DNA from: Maribacter ulvicola
GTDB taxonomy: Bacteria > Bacteroidota > Bacteroidia > Flavobacteriales > Flavobacteriaceae
Assembly: GCF_900155985.1 (NCBI RefSeq)
Contig: NZ_FTMA01000005.1
Span: 62,001 to 126,000, forward strand
Length of the DNA stretch: 64,000 nucleotides
Direction: 5' to 3'
Every line of letters begins with the position of its first letter. Position 1 is the first letter of the stretch. Both the position numbers and the translations under genes were made by a program. The notes below the pieces were generated by a model. It worked only from the letters and a program-made list of their open reading frames with translations, made no database searches and was not told the origin of the DNA. This document shows positions 8,033 to 16,332 of this stretch, piece by piece.

Positions 8033-9202
8033 ATGAAATATTCGGAAATCTATAAAAATACGCTTTTCAATGATATACTCCCTTTTTGGGAAAAGCATTC
8101 CCTAGACAATGAAAATGGCGGTTATTTTACTTGCTTGAACCTTAAAGGTAGCGTTTATGATACGGATAAATTTATTTGGTTACAAGGCAGACAAGCTTGG
8201 ACGTACTCCATGCTCTATAACAAGGTGGAAAAAAACAGTAAATGGTTAGAAATCTCAAAATTGGGAATAGATTTTATTAGAAATCATGGGATGGACAAGG
8301 ACGGGAATTTCTATTTTGCCGTTACCAAGTCAGGTAAGCCTCTAGTACAACCCTATAATATTTTTTCCGACTGTTTTGCTGCAATGGCTTTCAGTCAATA
8401 TGCAACGGCCATGGAAGATGAAGAAATAAAATCCCTGGCAAAAAAAACGTATTACAATATTCTAAGAAAAAAGGATAACCCAAAGGGCGGTTATGAGAAA
8501 AATACAGATACCCGCCCACTAAAAGGCTTTGCCCTTCCCATGATACTATCTAATTTAGTTTTGGAACTTGAAGATGTCTTGGATGCAGAGGAAGTGGAAA
8601 AAACCATCAATAATAGTGTAAATGAGGTGATGGAGGTGTTTTGCCAAAAAGATTCTGGTATTATATATGAATTTGTAACACCGGACGGTAAGCTTGAAGA
8701 TAGCTTTAATGGAAGACTATTAAATCCCGGCCATGGAATTGAAGCCATGTGGTTTATGATCGATATAGGTGTCAGAAATAATGATAACGGCCTCATAAAA
8801 AAAGCAACGCAGATTATCATTAATATTTTAGAATACAGCTGGGATAAAGAATATGGAGGCATTTTTTATTTTATGGATGCCCTGAACAAACCCATGCAAC
8901 AACTGGAATGGGACCAAAAGTTATGGTGGGTACATTTAGAAACCTTAGTTGCATTGGCAAAAGCCTACGAACATACCCAGAATGAAGAAACGTGGCAATG
9001 GTTCCAAAAAGTACACGAATATGCTTGGAGCAATTTCTCCGACCCTGAGAATGGAGAGTGGTTTGGATATCTAAATAGACAAGGGAAACCATTGAATAAC
9101 CTTAAAGGCGGAAAATGGAAGGGATGTTTTCACGTACCTAGGGCGATGTATCAATGTTGGAAAAGTTTGGAGCAAATTGAGCGTATTCATAATATAAAAT
9201 AG
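8033..9202 (+). CDS. N-acylglucosamine 2-epimerase (AGE/renin-binding protein family)
   Basis: Alpha/alpha-barrel epimerase family; AGE converts N-acetylmannosamine to N-acetylglucosamine, the step after sialic acid lyase in Bacteroidota. Typical features are the N-terminal [18 protein letters not shown], the barrel motif [15 protein letters not shown], the central [16 protein letters not shown] and the C-terminal [18 protein letters not shown]. 389 residues is the family length and there is no signal peptide, so cytoplasmic. It is the first gene after the divergent GntR regulator and carries the GntR-type palindrome in its promoter. Related AGE-superfamily enzymes act on mannose or cellobiose, but the sialidase context favours ManNAc 2-epimerase. 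Confidence 0.9.
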   Translation: MKYSEIYKNTLFNDILPFWEKHSLDNENGGYFTCLNLKGSVYDTDKFIWLQGRQAWTYSMLYNKVEKNSKWLEISKLGIDFIRNHGMDKDGNFYFAVTKSGKPLVQPYNIFSDCFAAMAFSQYATAMEDEEIKSLAKKTYYNILRKKDNPKGGYEKNTDTRPLKGFALPMILSNLVLELEDVLDAEEVEKTINNSVNEVMEVFCQKDSGIIYEFVTPDGKLEDSFNGRLLNPGHGIEAMWFMIDIGVRNNDNGLIKKATQIIINILEYSWDKEYGGIFYFMDALNKPMQQLEWDQKLWWVHLETLVALAKAYEHTQNEETWQWFQKVHEYAWSNFSDPENGEWFGYLNRQGKPLNNLKGGKWKGCFHVPRAMYQCWKSLEQIERIHNIK

Positions 9203-9282
9203 TACTTATGAATTTTCCAATGGTTACAATAAAGCTTCAAACCCATACTAACTTTACTGGGTTGGCTATGAACAGTTCAAAA

Positions 9283-9305
9283 TAAAAATACATATGTCTT
9301 ACATA
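9283..9305 (+). promoter_or_regulatory. GntR palindrome and possible promoter of the Kelch-symporter gene
   Basis: TATGT-CTT-ACATA (9293-9305) lies 16 bp before the ATG at 9322. A weak -7-like TAAAAATA (9283-9290) precedes it by 2 bp, with TTG at 9262-9264 giving an 18-bp spacer. The palindrome has the same arms as the other three copies of the locus and only its central three bases differ. Confidence 0.55.
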
Positions 9306-9321
9306 ACATTAAACACTATAT

Positions 9322-11928
9322 ATGAAAATTTATAAATTCATACTCTCCTTAGTAGCCTTTCTGCTCTTTTACCCTTTCATGTTCTCACAGAACTCCAACA
9401 ACATCAAAGTTTCCTATGAGTCTGACCTACCCCCTTTGGGTAATTCAGAAATTTCCTTGGGATACGCTGGTATGATGGGAGGTGTACAGAATAATATTGT
9501 GATAGCAGCAGGCGGGGCTAACTTTCCTAACGGAATGCCATGGAAAGGCGGGCAAAAAGAATGGTACGATTCTATATATTGGTTAGAGAACGGAAAATGG
9601 ACCCTCTCCCAGCAAACTCTGCCCAGACCCCTGGCATATGGCGCCTCAGTTTCCACCACAAAAGGTGTATTGCTCATTGGAGGTAATAATAAGGAGCTAG
9701 TTAGTGACCAAGTTATACTTGTTTCTTTTAATCCATCCAAGAAAGAAATTGAATTGGAACACTTTCCAAATTTGCCCGAACCTTTGGCCTACACTAATGC
9801 AGTATTGGTCGAAGGATTTGTTTATGTTGCTGGGGGAATGAACGAAAAGTCTAGCTCTAATTCCTTTTATCGAATACACTTAGAGAATAAAGATCATTGG
9901 GAAAAACTAAACGACTTCCCAGGAGAACCACGCGCCGTACATTCCATGGCGGTCCAAGAAACATCTAAATCCAAAAGTATTTTCGTCATTGGGGGAAGAA
10001 ATCAGAAAAAAGATCAGGTTTCAACCCATTTTACCAATTTTCTTTCCTACGACCTAGCAAAGCAAGAATGGAAAAATGAAGGCGAAATAATGCTCAATGG
10101 CTCCAAGAAAGTAATCATGGGTGCCTCGGCAGAGCCATCTGGATCAATGCATATTCTAGTATACGGCGGATCAGATGAGGTATTGTTCAAGCAATTGGAA
10201 TCGCTGGCTATAGAAATTAAGATGGCGAAAAATGATAGTATCGCACAACATTTAACCGAAATAAAAAATGAAATCCTCTTAAATCACCCAGGTTTCAGTA
10301 GTGAGGTCCTTGCTTATAACGCGATGACTAGTAAATGGTTTGTATTTGATTCCTTGGACATTAAATTACCTGTCACCACATTAGGCATTAAGCTTGAGGA
10401 CAGTTTTTTACTCGTTTCAGGTGAAGTTTCCCCCGGAATCAGAACTCCAAACGTATTTAAATTTCAAGACGCAGAGGCGACCCATGTTTTTGGTTTCCTT
10501 AATTATGTTGTGTTAATTCTATACCTGTTGATTTCCCTATTCATAGGCGTATTTTTCGCGCGAAAACAGAAGTCAACGGATGATTATTTTTCAGGTGGCG
10601 GTAGAATTCCATGGTGGGCGTCTGGATTAAGTGTCTTTGGCACCCTATTGAGTGCAATAACTTTTATGGCCATACCAGCGAAATCTTTCACAACGGACTG
10701 GTCCTTCTTTATGCTGAATATAGCCGCTATTGCAATTACCCCACTTATAGCATTTATTTTTATACCATTTTTTAATCAATTACATATTTCAACTGCATAC
10801 GAATATTTAGAGAAAAGATTCAATTATTTGGCCCGGGCATTTGGCAGTATTTCTTTTATCATTTTTCAATTAGGAAGAATAGGAATTGTACTTTTATTGC
10901 CTTCATTGGCAATTTCGATAGTTACAGGCATCTCCGTTGAAACGTGTATCTTATTAATGGGACTATTATGTGTTCTATATACTACTTTTGGTGGTATCGA
11001 AGCAGTAATATGGACGGATGTACTGCAAGTTATTGTACTAATGGGCGGAAGTATAGTCGCAATAGTCTGGATTCTTATGCATACGGATTCTTCTATCAAC
11101 GAAATAATAACCTATGCTTCTGAAAAGGAAAAGTTCAATATAATAAATTTCGACTTTAATTTTACGGAATCCACGTTTTGGGTAGTCTTTTTAGGAGGTT
11201 TGGCCTCTGCAATGGTCACCCAAGGAACCGATCAAACAGTGGTGCAACGATTTTTGACCAGCAGTAATGTAAAGGACTCCCAAAAGACACTTTACACCAA
11301 TGCCATTCTTACACTACCGGCCACAATCATTTTTTTCGGGATAGGAACATTATTGTTTATTTTTTACTCCGAAATGCCTGAAAAACTCTCTCCTGCCATT
11401 TCCAATAATGATTCTCTATTTCCATGGTACATTGTAAAAGAACTTCCAATGGGCGTATCGGGATTATTGATTGCAGGGATCTTTTCTGCAGCAATGTCCA
11501 GTATCAGCAGCAGTCTAAATTCAGTTTCCACAGCCTTTTGCAACGATTTGTACGAACGCTATAACCCTAATATACCGGATATAAAACTTCTTAGGGTCGC
11601 TAGAATAACAACAGTTTTTATCGGGATATTCGGAGTCTTGTTGGCTTTATGGATGGCAAACTCCAATATTAAATCCCTGTGGGACCAATTTTATAGGTTT
11701 TTAGGATTGTTTACTGGAGGATTGGGAGGGATGTTCTTATTGGGGATGCTTACCAAGCGTGCCAATTCTACAGGAACTATGATAGGTTTAGTGCTAAGTG
11801 CTATTTTATTATGGTATGTTAGTGTTTATACACCTATAAATTTTCTGATGTACTCACTGATAGGAGTCGGTTCCTGTTTTATTTTCGGTTATATATTCAG
11901 TTTAATCTTTAAAGACAAAAAGCAATAA
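9322..11928 (+). CDS. fusion of NanM-like Kelch epimerase domain and sodium:solute symporter (SSS)
   Basis: Single 868-residue frame with two modules. Residues about 1-23 are a signal peptide; about 30-385 form a Kelch propeller like the sialic acid mutarotase NanM/YjhT (VIAAGGANFPNGMPWKGG, LAYGASVSTTKGVLLIGG, VYVAGGMN, IFVIGGRN, LVSGEVSPGIRTP). From about residue 389 it is a sodium:solute symporter with about 13 membrane helices, starting LNYVVLILYLL and carrying the SSS motif STDDYFSGGGRIPWW. SSS proteins include sialic acid carriers (SiaT type). The layout implies that a periplasmic propeller interconverts sialic acid anomers or 2,7-anhydro forms and hands the product to its own inner-membrane transporter. 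A GntR-type palindrome lies 16 bp upstream. Substrate is inferred from the locus and from the NanM homology. Confidence 0.9.
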   Translation: MKIYKFILSLVAFLLFYPFMFSQNSNNIKVSYESDLPPLGNSEISLGYAGMMGGVQNNIVIAAGGANFPNGMPWKGGQKEWYDSIYWLENGKWTLSQQTLPRPLAYGASVSTTKGVLLIGGNNKELVSDQVILVSFNPSKKEIELEHFPNLPEPLAYTNAVLVEGFVYVAGGMNEKSSSNSFYRIHLENKDHWEKLNDFPGEPRAVHSMAVQETSKSKSIFVIGGRNQKKDQVSTHFTNFLSYDLAKQEWKNEGEIMLNGSKKVIMGASAEPSGSMHILVYGGSDEVLFKQLESLAIEIKMAKNDSIAQHLTEIKNEILLNHPGFSSEVLAYNAMTSKWFVFDSLDIKLPVTTLGIKLEDSFLLVSGEVSPGIRTPNVFKFQDAEATHVFGFLNYVVLILYLLISLFIGVFFARKQKSTDDYFSGGGRIPWWASGLSVFGTLLSAITFMAIPAKSFTTDWSFFMLNIAAIAITPLIAFIFIPFFNQLHISTAYEYLEKRFNYLARAFGSISFIIFQLGRIGIVLLLPSLAISIVTGISVETCILLMGLLCVLYTTFGGIEAVIWTDVLQVIVLMGGSIVAIVWILMHTDSSINEIITYASEKEKFNIINFDFNFTESTFWVVFLGGLASAMVTQGTDQTVVQRFLTSSNVKDSQKTLYTNAILTLPATIIFFGIGTLLFIFYSEMPEKLSPAISNNDSLFPWYIVKELPMGVSGLLIAGIFSAAMSSISSSLNSVSTAFCNDLYERYNPNIPDIKLLRVARITTVFIGIFGVLLALWMANSNIKSLWDQFYRFLGLFTGGLGGMFLLGMLTKRANSTGTMIGLVLSAILLWYVSVYTPINFLMYSLIGVGSCFIFGYIFSLIFKDKKQ

Positions 11929-12000
11929 TCTACCAGTTATATCAGGACATAAGATAATAAATCAAACTACAAATAAATCCCACCGGAAAAAAAATTGCCA

Positions 12001-13170
12001 ATGATAGCCGATATAGTAGCAAATATTCCCGTTAAAAAAGGCCTTAACGGCTGCTATACTGGAATCCACAATGGTGTCATGCTAGTGGCAGGAGGAGCAA
12101 ATTTCCCTAATAAAGAGCTTTGGGAGGGCGGAAAAAAAAAATGGTACAACTCCATATTTGTTCTCAAGAAGCCGAAAGGGGATGTGACCTACAAATGGGC
12201 TGCTGATTTAATCCTACAATTGCCTGAACCACTTGCCTACGGAGCATCTGTTACAACAAAATTAGGTGTCCTATGCATAGGTGGGGAAAACGGGAAGAAT
12301 GTAGTCAATAACGTGTTTCTTTTGCAATGGGATAAGTCTACAAAGCAGGTATGTTTAAAGAAAATGCCCTTTCTCCCTATCCCCTTGTGTAATATGTCCG
12401 CTTGCGTAATAAATGATGTAGTTTATGTAGTTGGGGGGCAAACCTCTTTAGGAGGAGAAGCTACTAGTCATATTTTTACTTTAGATCTCAACTTAACACC
12501 GGAAAATCAAAAATGGGAATCCTTGGTAGGATTTCCTGGTCCAGGTAGAAACCAAGCTATTGTAACAGGCCAATACAAAGGTGCCAATATTCATTTGTAT
12601 GTCATGAGCGGCGTCTATTTTAACCGTGAGCAATATCCAAACACAAAAATGTTGTCCGATGTATATGAGTTTGACATAATAAACCGAAAGTGGACACAAA
12701 TGAAAGACGTTCCCAATAATAACACACCTTTATTTCCAGATGGGTTTATCGCTGCAGCCCCTGTATTACCCATAGAGAAGACCAACATAATAATTTTTGG
12801 AGGTGCAGGTGGTGAACATCAACCTCTGGCCCAGAAACAAGAATTGGAACAGGAAATTGAAGTGATAAAAAGTAACAATTATGGTAACAAAGTAATTCTG
12901 CTAGAAAAAATAAAAACCTTAGAAAATGAGAGTATCTCACTTTTAAGGAGCACTACCTTCTCAAGAATTTTGTGGTCTTATAATACAGAAAAAGATAGTT
13001 GGATTAAATTGGGAACATTGCCTAAAAACCCACAAATTGTAACCAATGCATTGTATTGGGATAATGCCATTTTTATCCCAGGTGGAGAAATAAGCCCTGG
13101 TGTAAGAACTGCCGGGATTTTAAAAATATCGATCAATAATATAGCCTTAAATCATAGTCTTCAAATATAA
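12001..13170 (+). CDS. cyclically permuted Kelch mutarotase family protein (NanM-like)
   Basis: 389-residue Kelch propeller closely resembling the propeller of the preceding fusion protein: MLVAGGANFPNKELWEGG, LAYGASVTTKLGVLCIGG, VVYVVGGQTS, IIIFGGAGGEHQP and a final IFIPGGEISPGVRT. Proteins of this type are cyclic permutations of the E. coli sialate mutarotase NanM, which speeds alpha/beta anomer conversion of Neu5Ac. I start at the ATG at 12001 because the frame before it would need TTG. No clear signal peptide is seen, unlike the fusion protein, so this copy is probably cytoplasmic. It lies 72 bp downstream of the symporter and is likely cotranscribed. Two propellers in different compartments would be unusual if both are mutarotases. 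Confidence 0.85.
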   Translation: MIADIVANIPVKKGLNGCYTGIHNGVMLVAGGANFPNKELWEGGKKKWYNSIFVLKKPKGDVTYKWAADLILQLPEPLAYGASVTTKLGVLCIGGENGKNVVNNVFLLQWDKSTKQVCLKKMPFLPIPLCNMSACVINDVVYVVGGQTSLGGEATSHIFTLDLNLTPENQKWESLVGFPGPGRNQAIVTGQYKGANIHLYVMSGVYFNREQYPNTKMLSDVYEFDIINRKWTQMKDVPNNNTPLFPDGFIAAAPVLPIEKTNIIIFGGAGGEHQPLAQKQELEQEIEVIKSNNYGNKVILLEKIKTLENESISLLRSTTFSRILWSYNTEKDSWIKLGTLPKNPQIVTNALYWDNAIFIPGGEISPGVRTAGILKISINNIALNHSLQI

Positions 13171-13177
13171 TTATTGG

Positions 13178-13315
13178 ACTGTCACTTATAATCTTTCTCC
13201 TTCATTAAAAATAACAGCCTCCAGACCTTCACCTTCGTCAGCCAAAAATGCTAAAGAAGATGTGATAAGCTTAAAAGGTCTAGCAACACTGATTAAGGAG
13301 CAGGTACTTTAATCT
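13178..13315 (+). pseudogene. possible 3' remnant of a lost gene
   Basis: After the NanM-like stop, a frame without stops runs to TAA at 13313-13315, with amphipathic residues such as AKNAKEDVISLKGLATLIKE near its end and no start codon. It looks like the last helix of a protein whose body is missing, but I cannot name a family and chance is possible. The 144-bp gap between the convergent genes shows nothing else. Confidence 0.2.
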
Positions 13316-14826
13316 CAATTTGGAATGAAATATTCTGGATAACTCCATTTAAAATCCTTATTCTTGGAATAAGAATGGTTTGGAAAATGTTTATTTATGG
13401 AATCTATTTCCTTATTAAATCTTGCGAATTTTATGGGATCGGCCAAGGGATCATTAGTTTCGGCCTGCCAAGTTTCCAAGGCAGCAATCATTCGGCCCAA
13501 AATACCTTGATACACCATATCTTCTGATAGGTTATTAAATTCGTAGGGGTCGTTTTGCAAATCGTACAACTCATATTTTGGTGGATTTTTCCATATTTTA
13601 TAGGCATTAATTACCTCTGTTGATGCATTATTAATTTCCGCCTCTTCTGTCCCAGCATCAAAATGACCATTTACATGTGTTTCATAAAAGGCATAATGTG
13701 GATTTTCCTTTCCATGCAGCATGTTTAATATTAATTTATATCTATCACCCCTTACGCTTCTTCGCGGATAATACAATAGACTTGTGGAGCCGTTACCCCC
13801 AGCGAATACATATTCTCTAAAGTTTTTCATATGAGCTCCTTCTAATAAAGGCAATAATGACTTTCCTGGAAGAGTTTTTGGGGAATGGACTTGGGCTATA
13901 TCCAAGAAGGTAGGAAGCAGATCGATCGAATTTACCAATTCGTTTTGTCGAACACCCTTTCCCTTTACGGTAGGATCTTTAATGATCAGGGGTATACGTA
14001 ACCCCGCCTCATAGTTACTACATTTCCCTCGTGAGAATTGAGCTCCATGATCACCCAAATAGATGATTATGGTGTTATCTGCTTTCCCTGAACCCTGAAG
14101 CTCATTCAGCAGCATCCCTACAGATTCATCCAGTCTATTCATACTGTTATAATAATTAGCAGTATACTCCCTTATCCGTTCACTATCAGCCCCTACAAAT
14201 GGCAATGAACCCTCTAAATCGGCACCATCCATAGGATTTTTGGGCATCCCTTCAACTTGTTTTTGCAAAGGGAAATGGGCATCGGGATAATTCACCATTA
14301 GAAAGAAGGGCTTATCCGAACCTTTAATGAAATTAGATGCTTCCTCTGCATATTTCTTAAGATTCTTCTTCCCGAAATTACTCCCTGGAATTGCGTTAAA
14401 ATCAAAAGGAAATTCCTTTTCGGGGTTTACATGAAGCTTACCGATGATACCCGTGGAATACCCCGCTTCATTCAAATATTTCGGTAAGGTTTTAATGTTA
14501 TTGTACATTGTGAACTTGTGTGTCGCCAAGCCTATATGTCCGTTTTGATGCGGATATAATCCAGTAAAAATGACCGCTCTGGAAGGACTACATACACTAT
14601 AAGGAACAAAAGCTCGCTCAAATAGTACCCCTTCCTGCGCCAAATTATCCAGGTTTGGCGTGCTTACCTCTTTAACACCGTAGCAACCGAGATCTGGACC
14701 ATTATCCTCTGACACGATCAACAAAATATTCGGGCTATTCGTTTCTAATTTTTTGGATGAATTACACCCTAATAAAAACAAAGAAAATACAAAAAAGGTT
14801 ATTAATTTAATTATTGGGATTTTCAT
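13315..14826 (-). CDS. sulfatase (S1 family, heparan N-sulfatase-like), lipoprotein
   Basis: Formylglycine sulfatase. The N-terminus MKIPIIKLIT... ends in the lipobox FLLGC (Cys21), so it is a lipoprotein. The active-site signature is C-S-P-S-R at residues 79-83, after metal ligands in VSEDNGPDLGCYG. The motifs YLGDHGAQFSRGK and KLHVNPE, and the SEDNGPDLG variant of the first metal loop, resemble the N-sulfoglucosamine sulfohydrolase (SGSH) branch. I use the ATG at 14826 (503 residues), 10 bp after the stop of the upstream sulfatase; a longer frame would overlap it. Together with the upstream gene it forms a leftward sulfatase pair downstream of susCD. The true target may be an amino-sugar N- or O-sulfate. 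Confidence 0.92.
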   Translation of the reverse strand: MKIPIIKLITFFVFSLFLLGCNSSKKLETNSPNILLIVSEDNGPDLGCYGVKEVSTPNLDNLAQEGVLFERAFVPYSVCSPSRAVIFTGLYPHQNGHIGLATHKFTMYNNIKTLPKYLNEAGYSTGIIGKLHVNPEKEFPFDFNAIPGSNFGKKNLKKYAEEASNFIKGSDKPFFLMVNYPDAHFPLQKQVEGMPKNPMDGADLEGSLPFVGADSERIREYTANYYNSMNRLDESVGMLLNELQGSGKADNTIIIYLGDHGAQFSRGKCSNYEAGLRIPLIIKDPTVKGKGVRQNELVNSIDLLPTFLDIAQVHSPKTLPGKSLLPLLEGAHMKNFREYVFAGGNGSTSLLYYPRRSVRGDRYKLILNMLHGKENPHYAFYETHVNGHFDAGTEEAEINNASTEVINAYKIWKNPPKYELYDLQNDPYEFNNLSEDMVYQGILGRMIAALETWQAETNDPLADPIKFARFNKEIDSINKHFPNHSYSKNKDFKWSYPEYFIPN

Positions 14827-14836
14827 AGACTTATCA

Positions 14837-16237
14837 CTATTGGTTATGAATGTAAGGGGCTTCAAGCATCACGTCCTTGTGCGAAGCAATCAACGCTTTT
14901 TTTAATTTTTTAAAAACTCTAGGTTCCATTTCTGAAATATCTTTCTCCTGATGAAGGTCATTTTTTATATTATATAATTTGAAATCTGTGAGTTTTCCAC
15001 TTTTTATGATAGCTACCTCCTTTGGGTGGAACCTACCATTTTTATGAAAATCACCCACATTCCACTGGGCGCCTAAAATAAAATCACCTTCTCTTAGTAA
15101 AGATTGTGGTCCTCCCCAGGGGTCGTAAAAGTGCCAATTCAAAGCTTTCTTTCTATTAATCTTTTCATTATAAAAAATTGGACCTATGTCCGTTCCGTCA
15201 AGTATTAAACCCTTGGGTATTTTAATTTCTGCTAAATTGGAGAGCGTAGGAAAAAGATCGGTGTTTGAAATAGGCGTTTCATTGATTTGTCCGGGAGCAA
15301 TGGTCCCCTTCCACCTAAATATACCTGGGACCCTTATGCCTCCCTCAAACATATGGCGTTTGTAACCCTTAAAAGGTCCCGCTGAACCATGGGACTTATT
15401 AAAATAGCCGTTTGGAGTGTATTGGGCCGGGCCATGGTCTGACGTAAAAAATATCAATGTATTTTCTGACAAATTTAATTCATCCAGTTTTTTAATTATT
15501 CGTCCAACGGCCTGATCTAAGTTGGCAACATTGGCATAATATTCAGCCTTCTTCCCGTGCTCTTTATACTCTTCTGTTAAACTGGGTGGAGAAAATATAG
15601 GTTCATGAGGCTCTAGAAATCCAATATACTGAAAAAATGGTAGGCCTGGAGCCCTATGTTGTTCCAACCAATCTATTGCTTCATCCGCAACAATATCAGC
15701 TGCATAGCCGTTTGTTGTTACAGCTTCTCCATTTCTAAAGAATCCTTCAGGATCAACATGTTTTAGGCTATATTGACAACCAAACCAATAATCAAATCCA
15801 TGATCGTTTGGTTGTGGTTGATCTGGAATATTAAATTTTCCATTCAAATGCCACTTGCCAATACTTGCTGTTTGATATCCTTTTGTTTTTAAAAGGGATG
15901 CTATGGTGACTTCTTCTTTTGGGAGATACATTGTTGAATCAGGAGCAATCCAATCATAAACACCTGTTCTGTAAGGTGTTCTTCCTGTTAACAACCCCGC
16001 TCTAGATGGGGAACACATCGGGGATGAGGCATAACAGTCAGTCATTTTTATGCCCTCTTCGGCCAACTTGTCGATATTAGGTGTTTTTATGAACTTGTGG
16101 CCATAACTTCCCACATCCCCATACCCTAAATCATCAGCAACAATAATTACTATGTTTGGTGGATTTATCGATTGTGCACCGAGCATTGGTGCTAACAAAT
16201 AACTAATAATACACAATATTTTTAAATGGAATTGCAT
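14837..16237 (-). CDS. sulfatase (S1 family, arylsulfatase A-like), exported
   Basis: Formylglycine sulfatase with a signal peptide (MQFHLKILCI to LLAPMLGAQS). Metal ligands are in VADDLGYGDVGS, the formylglycine signature is C-S-P-S-R at residues 75-79, followed by GLLTGRTPYRTG and IGKWHLNG, and the later FFTSDHGPA. The ATG at 16237 gives 466 residues; upstream in-frame starts are TTG and would overlap a terminator hairpin. It sits between susD (upstream, separated by that terminator) and the SGSH-like sulfatase (10 bp downstream). It probably removes an O-sulfate from the exported glycan before or after import by SusC. Confidence 0.92.
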   Translation of the reverse strand: MQFHLKILCIISYLLAPMLGAQSINPPNIVIIVADDLGYGDVGSYGHKFIKTPNIDKLAEEGIKMTDCYASSPMCSPSRAGLLTGRTPYRTGVYDWIAPDSTMYLPKEEVTIASLLKTKGYQTASIGKWHLNGKFNIPDQPQPNDHGFDYWFGCQYSLKHVDPEGFFRNGEAVTTNGYAADIVADEAIDWLEQHRAPGLPFFQYIGFLEPHEPIFSPPSLTEEYKEHGKKAEYYANVANLDQAVGRIIKKLDELNLSENTLIFFTSDHGPAQYTPNGYFNKSHGSAGPFKGYKRHMFEGGIRVPGIFRWKGTIAPGQINETPISNTDLFPTLSNLAEIKIPKGLILDGTDIGPIFYNEKINRKKALNWHFYDPWGGPQSLLREGDFILGAQWNVGDFHKNGRFHPKEVAIIKSGKLTDFKLYNIKNDLHQEKDISEMEPRVFKKLKKALIASHKDVMLEAPYIHNQ

Positions 16238-16264
16238 TAAGTGCTTTATAAGGATTATTAAACT

Positions 16265-16296
16265 AAAAAAAAGGGAAGACAACTACACCTTCCCTT
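16265..16296 (-). terminator. intrinsic terminator between susD and the sulfatase pair
   Basis: Perfect 8-bp inverted repeat AAGGGAAG (16271-16278) / CTTCCCTT (16289-16296) with a 10-nt loop; on the minus strand it is followed by a run of T (complement of the A tract at 16265-16272). It lies 36 bp after the susD stop and before the sulfatase ATG at 16237, so it should attenuate read-through from susCD into the sulfatases. Confidence 0.8.
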
Positions 16297-16332
16297 TCCA
16301 AACTAACTAACACAACTATTCAAACAGACCTC

